Of a stretch of 64,000 nucleotides of DNA, positions 54,890 to 63,800 are shown in pieces (the stretch's first letter is position 1; each line of letters opens with the position of its first letter). The notes beneath the pieces are model-generated. The model worked only from the letters and a program-made list of their open reading frames with translations, searched no databases and was not told the DNA's origin. The DNA lies in contig NZ_CP107532.1 in NCBI RefSeq assembly GCF_025813715.1, positions 372,001 to 436,000 of the forward strand, given 5' to 3'. Origin of the DNA: Methylobacterium sp. FF17 (GTDB taxonomy: Bacteria > Pseudomonadota > Alphaproteobacteria > Rhizobiales > Beijerinckiaceae). A program made the position numbers and the translations under genes.

Positions 54890-54954
54890 CACTGTGCTGG
54901 CACGATGTTCGATCTCGATGACAAGTCCCTGTGCTGAGAACGACCAGCACAGTG
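54890..54954. promoter_or_regulatory. Three-copy CTGTGCTG element, possible operator
   Basis: CTGTGCTG occurs at 54892-54899 and 54929-54936 and inverted (CAGCACAG) at 54945-54952; the outer copies extend to a perfect 11-base inverted repeat CACTGTGCTGG / CCAGCACAGTG (54890-54900 and 54944-54954). The element lies between divergent genes 54791(-) and 55055(+). A tandem GATGTCCTGCC repeat lies just to the left (54829-54857). Confidence 0.45.
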
Positions 54955-55054
54955 GGATATCAACAGGAATCGGAAGTTATACCCAGTTCCTCGAACGGTG
55001 ACGGCTCCCGGAGCGCGACTTGACCCGGGGCGTGGCTTCCCGCGTTGTCGGACC

Positions 55055-56230
55055 ATGCTGCTCTCGTTCTTCACCGCCCTGCGCGAGGCCAAGATTCCCG
55101 TCACCCTGCGGGAGTTCCTGACGCTGCTGGAGGCCCTCGACCGCGACCTGGCGCAGAAGCGGGTGGAGGAGTTCTACCTCCTCGCTCGCACCGCCCTGGT
55201 GAAGGACGAGCGCAACCTCGACCGCTTCGACCGGGTGTTCGGCACGGTGTTCCGGGGCGTCGAGACCCTCGGCGAGGCCGCCGCCCCCAGCGCGATCCCC
55301 GAGGAATGGCTGCGCAAGCTCGCCGAGAAGTACCTGACCGAGGCCGAGAAGGCCGAGCTGCAGGCGCTCGGCTGGGACAAGCTGTTCGAGACCCTGAAGG
55401 AGCGGCTGGCCGAGCAGCGGGACCGGCACCAGGGCGGCAACAAGTGGATCGGGACCGGCGGCACCTCCCCCTTCGGCGCCTACGGCTACAACCCGGAGGG
55501 CATCCGCATCGGCCAGGACGGCAACCGCAACTACCGCGCGGTGAAGGTCTGGGACAAGCGCGAATTCAAGGACCTCGACGACACGGTGGAGCTCGGCACC
55601 CGCAACATGCGCGTGGCGCTCCGGCGCCTGCGCCGCTTCGCCCGCACGGGGGCGGCCGACGAACTCGACCTCGACGGGACCATCCGGGAGACCGCCGCCA
55701 AGGGCTACCTCGACGTGAAGCTGCGCCCCGAGCGGCGCAACGCGGTGAAGGTGCTGCTCTTCCTCGATGTCGGCGGCTCGATGGACTGGCACGTGGCGCT
55801 GGCCGAGGAGCTGTTCTCCGCCGCCCGCTCGGAGTTCAAGCACTTCGAGCACTTCTACTTCCACAACTGCCCCTACGAGCGCGTGTGGCAGGAGAACCGC
55901 CGCCGGCACGACGAGACGCTCCCGCTCCTCGACGTGCTGCGCACCTACCCGCCCGACTACCGCGTCGTCTTCGTCGGCGACGCCGCGATGAGCCCCTACG
56001 AGATCGCCATGGCGGGCGGCTCGGTGGAGCATTGGAACGAGGAGCCGGGCGAGGTCTGGCTCAACCGCATCCTAGAGCGCTTTCCGAAGGCGGTCTGGCT
56101 GAACCCGGTCCCGCCGGAGCAATGGGCCTACACGCAATCCATCGGCATGGTCCGCCGGTTGATGAACGACCGCATGTTCCCGCTCAACCTCGAAGGCATC
56201 GACGCCGGGATGCGGGCCCTGGTGCGGTGA
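55055..56230 (+). CDS. VWA-domain CoxE-like protein, probable MoxR partner
   Basis: This 391-residue protein has an N-terminal helical region (LLSFFTALREAKIPVTLREFLTL onward) and a C-terminal von Willebrand factor A domain with a metal-ion-dependent adhesion site: FLDVGGSMDW (DxGxS) near residue 240 and further conserved VFVGDAAMSPYE. It matches the CoxE-like group that pairs with MoxR ATPases to act on target complexes. ATG 55055 follows a long upstream frame; I prefer it because it begins the conserved LLSFFTALREAK. The moxR gene is 5 kb to the left on the other strand. Confidence 0.9.
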   Translation: MLLSFFTALREAKIPVTLREFLTLLEALDRDLAQKRVEEFYLLARTALVKDERNLDRFDRVFGTVFRGVETLGEAAAPSAIPEEWLRKLAEKYLTEAEKAELQALGWDKLFETLKERLAEQRDRHQGGNKWIGTGGTSPFGAYGYNPEGIRIGQDGNRNYRAVKVWDKREFKDLDDTVELGTRNMRVALRRLRRFARTGAADELDLDGTIRETAAKGYLDVKLRPERRNAVKVLLFLDVGGSMDWHVALAEELFSAARSEFKHFEHFYFHNCPYERVWQENRRRHDETLPLLDVLRTYPPDYRVVFVGDAAMSPYEIAMAGGSVEHWNEEPGEVWLNRILERFPKAVWLNPVPPEQWAYTQSIGMVRRLMNDRMFPLNLEGIDAGMRALVR

Positions 56231-56271
56231 GCGGGATCTCGCCGGCCTCTAACCCCATGGGAGTACGGTCG

Positions 56272-56724
56272 ATGCAGGACAGTAGACCGGCGGGCGGCTT
56301 CGCACCCCTCATCCCCGAACTCGACGTCCGGGACCTCGGCGCCAGCCTCGAATTCTGGGTTTCCGCCCTCGGCTTCGCCGTGGCCTATGCGCGTCCGGAA
56401 TCGGCCTTCGCCTATCTGGAGCGCGCGGGCGCGCAGGTGATGCTGAATGCGATCAACGGCAACTGGAGCACCGGGCCGCTGGACCCGCCGTTCGGACGCG
56501 GGATCAACCTCCAGATCGAGGTCGCCTCGGTCGATCCCATCCTCGAACGCCTCGCGGCGCGGGCCTGGCCGCTGTTCCGGCCCTGCCACGACGCCTGGTA
56601 TCGCCTCGGAGGGGAGGAGATCGGCTGCCGTCAGTTCCTGGTCCAGGATCCGGACGGCTACCTTCTGCGCTTCAGCCAACCCCTCGGGGCACGACCCCTC
56701 AACCCTGGCGTGCCGGCGTCGTGA
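56272..56724 (+). CDS. VOC-superfamily protein (bleomycin-resistance/glyoxalase-like)
   Basis: This 150-residue protein has the VOC fold: two beta-alpha-beta-beta-beta modules, with PELDVRDLGASLEFWVSALG in the first and FLVQDPDGYLLRFSQ in the second. It resembles BLMA-type bleomycin-binding proteins, although resistance is rarely the real role of such chromosomal genes. ATG 56272 is chosen because GGGAG lies nine bases upstream; ATG 56257 would add five residues. Its last 26 bases overlap the end of the convergent ferredoxin gene. Confidence 0.85.
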   Translation: MQDSRPAGGFAPLIPELDVRDLGASLEFWVSALGFAVAYARPESAFAYLERAGAQVMLNAINGNWSTGPLDPPFGRGINLQIEVASVDPILERLAARAWPLFRPCHDAWYRLGGEEIGCRQFLVQDPDGYLLRFSQPLGARPLNPGVPAS

Positions 56725-57019
56725 CGCTGAGGCCGTCGAGCTCGGGGGTGATGCGGATCTGGCAGCACAGGCGCGAGGTCGCGCGCACGTCGGAGGCGAA
56801 GTCGAGCATGTCCTGTTCCATCGCCTCGGCGGGGCCGACGATCCCGGCCCATTCGGCGTCCACGTAGACGTGGCAGGTCGCGCAGGCGCAGGCACCGCCG
56901 CACTCCGCATCGATGCCCGGCACGTTGTTGCGGATCGCCGCTTCCATCACGGTCGACCCCACGTCGGCCTCCACGGTCCTGGCCGTTCCGGCGTGGTCGA
57001 CGTAGGTGATCTTGGGCAT
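56699..57019 (-). CDS. [2Fe-2S] ferredoxin, adrenodoxin/Isc type
   Basis: This 106-residue ferredoxin has the C-x5-C-x2-C...C pattern of vertebrate-type ferredoxins: C40, C46, C49 and C86, in ECGGACACATCHVYV and LCCQIRI. Extra cysteines at 44 and 85 are also present. Such ferredoxins serve iron-sulphur cluster assembly or cytochromes P450; neither partner is nearby, so the role is open. The C-terminus overlaps the convergent VOC gene by 26 bases. The upstream 205 bases hold no gene I can support. Confidence 0.92.
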   Translation of the reverse strand: MPKITYVDHAGTARTVEADVGSTVMEAAIRNNVPGIDAECGGACACATCHVYVDAEWAGIVGPAEAMEQDMLDFASDVRATSRLCCQIRITPELDGLSVTTPARQG

Positions 57020-57224
57020 CGGGGGCTCCGGGCTCGTACAACAGGAGGTTGGCCGGTTGTGCGGCGCAAGACTGCCTCAGTGGGCCGGACTGCCTTGAAG
57101 GGGCAGCCTCCCGAATGCAAGCGCGCTCACCCAACGGGCGTACAATCCTGCGCTTACGCCGGAGAGGCCGCGCCGTTCCATACCCGCGACGCGAGGTCCG
57201 GACCCGGACACCGGGACCCGGACA

Positions 57225-57578
57225 TCAGGACGCGGGCGACACCACCGCCAGGGTCGCTGCCACCGCCTCCGTGAGCGCCTCTTCGGCACCCTCCCCCGGC
57301 GCGGCGCCGGCCCGCAGCGCGTCCTCGATCGCCGCAGACAGTCGCGCGATCCGCAGCGCCCCGATCCCGAGGGCGGACCCCTTCAGGGTATGGGCGAGGT
57401 CGGCACGCTCCGGGTCGGCCAGGCTCCGGTCCACGATGCCCGGTAGCAGGCGCCGGCACTGCCCGGCGAACAGGTCCAGGAGCTCGCGCGCGAGCGCCGC
57501 GTCGTCGAAGGTCTGTTGCGCCAGGTATGCCCGGTCGAGGAGCGGTGTCGCGTCCGGATCCTGCAAGCCCGTCTCCAT
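57225..57578 (-). CDS. Histidine phosphotransfer (Hpt) domain protein
   Basis: This 117-residue protein is a single Hpt domain with the phosphorylatable histidine H63 in LAHTLKGSALGIGA. Hpt proteins relay phosphate between hybrid sensor kinases and response regulators; none is encoded nearby. The C-terminal 20 residues are alanine- and valine-rich. It is divergent from the giant helical protein gene, sharing an AT-rich 291-base upstream region. If the giant gene is a GPR homologue, a phosphorelay protein beside it may be a functional link, but this is inference. Confidence 0.88.
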   Translation of the reverse strand: METGLQDPDATPLLDRAYLAQQTFDDAALARELLDLFAGQCRRLLPGIVDRSLADPERADLAHTLKGSALGIGALRIARLSAAIEDALRAGAAPGEGAEEALTEAVAATLAVVSPAS

Positions 57579-57869
57579 CCCGAAAGCGTGATGCCCCGAG
57601 CCCGTCCGCCCTGGGGCCGTCCGGACTATCCACAGCCGAGGCCGCGTCGCGTTCGCTTCCGCTTAAGCGTTGAGGCATCATGCGGAAAGACGACGGCGCG
57701 GTTCCGGCCCCAGGCTTGGTAACCATTCCGTTAAGGTTTTTTGGGCGCAGCGGCGGGCTCGGGTATCCGGGCCTCGTGCCGAAGTCTAAAGTTCCTTGGT
57801 AAATTGGTAAAAATATCCTTGCTCGCCGGGCGCGGCCGGCGATCGAGGATGCGCGTAACGAGGCGTTGC
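57579..57869. promoter_or_regulatory. Divergent promoter region of hpt and the giant protein gene
   Basis: This AT-richer region carries a perfect dyad TAAC-N6-GTTA (57720-57733), a tandem TTGGTAAATTGGTAAA (two copies of an 8-mer, 57796-57811) and a TTAA at 57663. I could not match a full CtrA site. GAGG lies seven bases before the ATG at 57870. Confidence 0.4.
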
Positions 57870-60800
57870 ATGGCCACCGAAAAGAAGCTCAAGGATCCGG
57901 CCGAGGCGGCTCTTTCGGCCATCGAGCAGGCGCTCAACCTCGACGCGTTCGCGCGCGGCGAGGACGAGGCCCGCGTCGAACCGCGCCTTCCGGACGTCGG
58001 TGACGGCGATCCCTTGCGCGATCCCAGTGGCCGTCTCGCCCCGCCCCGCCTCGACCTCGACCAGCCGCTCGCCTCGGACCTGCCGCCGCCGGACCGCAGC
58101 CGCCCCCGCCGGGAGGGTGGTCTGCTGCCGCCCGACCGTTCGATGGTCGCGAACGACGACCGCCAGAACATCGGCATCCTCCAGCAGACCCTCCGGGTCC
58201 GGCCGTCGCGCACGCCGTACCTCATCGCGGCGGGCGCCGGCGCCCTCTGGGTCGCGGGCCTCCTCGCGCTCGCCTGGATCCAGTCCGGCGGCGACCTGCG
58301 CGGCTTCTTCCACGGCCTGACGGCGATCCAGGGGGCGGTGGCCGCCACGGCCCTCGTCGGTCCCGTCGTGCTGTTCGCCATCATGGCGATGCTCGCGGTC
58401 CGCGCGCAGGAAATGCGCCTCGTCGCGCGTGCCGTCGGCGAGGTGGCGATCCGCCTCGCCGAGCCCGAGAACTTCTCCACAGACGCTGTCCTCACCATGT
58501 CGCAGACGGTGCGCCGCGAGGTCGCGGCCGTGGGCGATGGCGTCGAGCGCGCCCTGGCCCGCGCCGGTGAGCTCGAAACCCTGGTGCGCAGCGAGATCGC
58601 CACCCTGGAACGGGCCTATTCCGACAACGAGATCCGCATCCGCTCCCTGGTCGACGAACTGGTCGCCCAGCGCGAATCCATCGTCGCCAATGCCGAGCGC
58701 GTGCGCGGCGCCATCGCGGGTACCCACCAGAGCCTGACGGCGGAACTCGACGGCGCGGCCGAGCGCATCGTCTCGGCGGTCAACGGCGCGGGCGACCGGG
58801 TCACCGGCGCCCTCGACGCGCGCGGCGAGGCCATCACCACGGCGCTGGGGCAGCGCGGCGACACCATCACCGCCGCCCTCGGAGAGGCCGGCGAACGCGT
58901 GGTCGAACTGGTCTCCGGCCGGGGCGACGACCTCGTCCAGCGGCTCACCGCCACCAGCGACGGCGTGCGCGGCAGCCTCGCCGAAGTCGGTACCGCACTC
59001 ACCCAGTCCCTCGAGGCCCGCGCCGACGAGGTCACCCGCGCCTTCGAGCGCACCGGCGGCATCCTCACCACGACGCTGGCCGAGAATGCCGGTCAGGTCG
59101 CCCGCACCCTGGCGCAGACCGGCGCCGAGGTCATCGACGCCCTGAACCGCCAGGGCGGCGAGGTCCGCCAGACCTTTGAGACGTCCGCCCGTGGCCTGGA
59201 GGACGCCTTCCTGGCGCGCGGCACCGAACTGACGCAGCAATTCTCCTCCACGGGCGGCGAGATCACCGCCCGCTTCGCCGAGACCGGCGACGCCCTGCGC
59301 CTGCATTTCGCCGAGACCGGCGCCACCCTCACCCGCGAGATCGCCGCCCGGGGCGATGCCCTGCGCAGCGAACTCGAGACCGCCGGCACCGGCGTCTCCG
59401 AGCTCATCGAGACCCGCGGCCGCGAGGCCCAGGCCGGTCTGGCGCTGGCCGCCAGCGGCATCGTGGAGACTTTCGGCACCCGCGCCGCCGGCGTGCGCGA
59501 CGACCTGATCCGCTCGGTCGAGGACATCGCCAGCGGCATCGACGCGCGCGGCGGCGCCCTGGCGGAGCGCATCGAGACGGTGGCCGCCCGCCTGCACGAC
59601 ACCATCACGGTCCAGGGCACCGACGTGGCGAGCCTCATCGAGGCGCGCGGCCGCGACACCCACGCGACCCTGACCGAGACCACCGGCAGCCTCGTCGACG
59701 CCTTCGGAGCGCGCGCGGATGCGCTGCGCGAAAACCTCGTCGGTTCGGTGGAGGCCATCACCACCGAGCTCGACGCGCGCGGCGGCGTCCTGGCCGAGCG
59801 CATCGCGGCCGTGGCGGCGCGCCTCAACGAGACCCTGGCCGCCGAGGGCGGCAACGTCTCCGAGCGCATCGACGCCAGCGGCCGCGAGGCCCAGGCGGCC
59901 CTAGCTCTGGCCGCGAGCGCCATCGTGGAGACCTTCGGCAACCGGGCCGGCGCGGTGCGCGACGACCTCCTGCGCAGCGTCGAGGGCCTCGCAGCGGCCG
60001 TTGACCAGCATGGCGGCGCGCTCGCCGACCGCATCGAGACCGTTGCGGGTCGCCTGCACGAGACCATCGCGGTCCAGGGCCAGGGACTGGAATCCACCCT
60101 CGGCGCCACCGGGGACCGCGTCGGCGACCTCGTGGCCCTGCGCACCCGCGAGGCCGCCGAAACCCTCGACGGTGCCCTGAGCGCCCTCGGTCAGACCTTC
60201 GAGACCCGGGCCGCCGAGGCCGTCGCGAGCGTCCGCCGCAGCGCGGAGGAGACCACCGTGGTCCTCGGTGCCGGGACCACCGAGGCCGCGCAGGCCCTGC
60301 GCCGCGCCTCCGCCAGCGCCACCGGAGAACTGGAGGCCCGCACCGTCGAGGCCGTTCAGATCTTCGAGCGCCACGTCGCGGCCGCCTCGGGCGACCTCGC
60401 CGCCCGGACCGCTGAAGCGGCCGAACTCCTGCGCCGCGCGGCGGACGGGGCCGGCGGCTCCGTTGGAGACCGCGCCGAGGCCTCCATCGAGGCCCTGCGC
60501 CAGACCCTCGAGGCGGTCAACGCTGAACTGGCCCGTCGCGCCGACGAGGCCGCCGGCACCATCGCCCGCGCCACCGAAGGCCTCGGCGGCGATCTCGCGG
60601 CACGGGTCCGCGACCTCGAGACCACCTTCGGCGACCACGGCCGGACCCTCGGCGACCTCATCGCCGCCCAGGCCCAGGAGGCCCAGGCCCAGCTCGCCAA
60701 TACCGGCCGCGACATCGTCCTCGCCGTCACCGCGCAGGGCGCTCGGGTCAACGACGCCCTCACCCGGAGCGGGGCGACCTTCACCGACACCGCCGCCTCC

Positions 60801-63800
60801 CGCTCCGAGGCGATCGACCGCGTGCTGACCGACCGCCTCGCCACCCTGCAGGAGACCATCGCCCGCGGCGACATCCTCGCCGACCGGATCTCCCGCGACA
60901 CCACCGCCCTCAGCGAGACGGTGTCGGGGCGCCTGGAGGAGATGGACCGCGTCATCACCGTCCAGGGCCGCGCCGTGGCCGAGACCATCGCCGAGCGCAC
61001 CCGTGAGGCGCAGGACCTGGTCGAGACCCAGCTCGGCGCCCTCGAGGAGCGCTCCCTGCGTCGCTCCGCCGAGATCGGCGAGACCTTCGCCACCCTCGTC
61101 GCCCAGATCGACGGACACCTCGGCAGCCGCGCCACGGCCCTCAACGAGGCCCTGATCGTGCGTACCGCCGAGATCGCCCGGACCATGGTCGAGGGCAGCC
61201 GCGACCTCGTCTCGACCCTCGACGCCCGCGCCGACGGCATGGCCCTCGACATCGCCGCGCGCAGCGCCGGCCTCGGCGATGCCCTCGGCGAGCGCGTGGC
61301 CGAGATCGGCCGCCGCCTCGACGAGCAGACCCTCGATCTCACCCGCCGCCTGGACGAGGGTGCCGGGCGCTTCGACGCCGGCGTGATCGGCCGCCTGGAG
61401 GCGATCGGTACCGCGCTGGAAGAGCGCAGCCGTCTCATCGAGGAATCCTTCGGGGCGCAGGCCTTCGAGGCGATCCGCCTGATCGAGAGCCGGACCCGCG
61501 CGGTGGACGAGGATCTCGCCAACCGCACCCGCGAACTCGTGGACATGATCGCCGACCGCACCAGCGGCGCGAACGCGGCCCTCGACGGCCAGACCGTCGC
61601 GATCCGCGAGGCCTTCTCCTCGCGCGCCGACGAACTCGCGCGCCTCATCGACGCCCGCACGGCGGCGATGGCCACCGAACTCGACGAGAAGGGCCGTGCC
61701 GTGTTCGGCGCCCTGGGTGGCCGCATCACCGAACTCGCGCGCCTGTTCGACATCGGCAGCAACTCCCTCGGCGAAGTGCTGGAGCAGCGCAGCGAGTCGA
61801 TCCTGGCGCGCCTGCGCACCATGGTTGCGGAGGCCGAGCGCCAGCTCACCGAGGGCGAGGGCCGCCTCGGCACCACCCTCGACCGCCGCACCTCGGACAT
61901 CAGCTCCCTGCTGGACGAGGGCGTGCGCACGGTGCACCAGCTCCTCGACGACCGCACGGGCGAGATCCGCGCCCTCCTCGACACCCATGCCAGCAGCATG
62001 GGTAGCCACTTCAACGAGCGCATCGCGCCGCTGCACGAGAACCTCGACCAGCGCGGTCGCGCCCTGGTCGACACCATCGCGGCGAGCCTCGGCAGTGCCA
62101 CGGAAGCCGTCGAGGCGCGCACCCGCGCCCTGGCGAGCCTCTTCGACGAGCGCATCGACCACCTCGACGAGGTCGTGGAACGGCGCGGCGGCAGCCTCGC
62201 CGATGCGGTGGAGGCCCGGACCCGGGCCCTGGCCGAGACCTTCGACCAGCGCCTCGGCGCCCTGGACGAGGTCGTGGGCCAGCGCGGCGCCGCCCTCGTC
62301 GGGCGGGTCGAGGACCGCACCCGCGACCTGACCACCACCTTCGACCGGCAGATCGGCGTGCTCGACACGCTGGTGGACCAGCGCGGCGACCGTCTCGCCG
62401 AGAGCGTCGGCCAGCAGGCCCAGTCCCTGGTGGCGCAGCTCGACCAGCGGATCGGCACCATCGAGGAGATCGTGGAACGTCGCAGCGACGCGATGGCCGA
62501 GGCGGTGGACTCTCGCACCCGGGCGCTCGCCAGCCTGTTCGACCACCGCATCGGCCTCCTCGGCCAGCTCGTGGACGGCCGCGGCGCGCAGCTCACCGAG
62601 AGCCTCGACAGCCGCGCCGAGACCCTGGCCACCCTGTTCGACGACCGCATCGGTGCCCTCGAAGGCATCGTGGAGGGCCGCGGCACGCATCTCGCCCAGG
62701 CGCTCGATACCCGCGCCCAGGGCCTGCGCGCCCTGTTCGACGAGGTCCTGGCGGCCCTCGACGGCCTGGTCGACCGCCGCGCCGACAGCCTGACCGACCG
62801 GGTCGATGCCCGCACGCAGCGACTCATCACCCTGTTCGACGAGCGGATCGGCGCTCTCGACCAGCTCGTGGATCACCGCACCGCCACCCTGACCGACGAG
62901 GTCGATGCCCGCGCCCAGGCCCTGGTCGCCCTCGTCGACGGCCGTGTCGGTGCCCTGGACCGGATGGTAGACGACCGCGCCGGTGGCCTGCGGACCCAGG
63001 CCGAGGCCGTCAGCCAGGCCCTCGTCGCGCTGTTCGAGGAGCGCCTGCGCAGCCTCGACGGCCTCGTGGCGAACCGCTCCGAGACCCTGGCCGCCCAGGC
63101 CGAGGACCGCACCCGGACTCTCGTGACGATCTTCGAGGAGAGCCTGCGCGCCCTCGAGGCCCTGGTGGACGGCCGGGCCGGCACCCTCGCGGACCGCGTC
63201 GAGGCGCGCACCCAGTCCCTCGTCGCCGCTGTCGACGAGCGGATCCAGGGCCTCGACGCGGCCGTGGACGGCCGGGCCGACGCCCTCGCGGCCCAGGCCG
63301 CGGAGCGCACCCGCGCCCTGGTGGCGATCTTCGACGAGCGCCTGTCCGCCCTCGAGGCGCTGGTGGAAGGCCGCGCCGGCACCCTCGCCGACCGGGTCGA
63401 CGAGCGCACGCGCTCCCTCGTCTCGGTGTTCGACGACCGCCTGCGCGCCCTGGACGACGCCGTGGACAACCGCTCGGGCGCCCTCGCGGCCCAGACCGAG
63501 ACCCAGGTCCATGCGTTGGCGGGCTTCTTCGACGAGCGCCTCGGCAACCTCGAGCGCCTCGTGGACGGCCGGGTCGACACCCTCGCCGAACGCGTCGAGG
63601 CGCGCACCCAGGGGCTGGTCACCGTCTTCGACGCGCGTCTGAAGGCCCTGGACGAGACCGTCGATCACCGCGCGAGCGCGCTCGCCGAGCAGACCGAGAC
63701 CCGGGGCCGTGCCCTCGCGACGATCTTCGACGAGCGCCTGTCCGCCCTCGACAGCGTCGTGGATGCCCGTGCGGCGGCCTTCGCCCGGACGATCGAGGCC

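Noticed and set aside
59901..63668. Minus-strand open frame of 1255 residues with apparent repeats
   Set aside because: It mirrors the 33-base hendecad repeats of the giant plus-strand gene. The plus frame has the membrane helices, ribosome site and perfect hydrophobic periodicity; the antisense repeats are a by-product.
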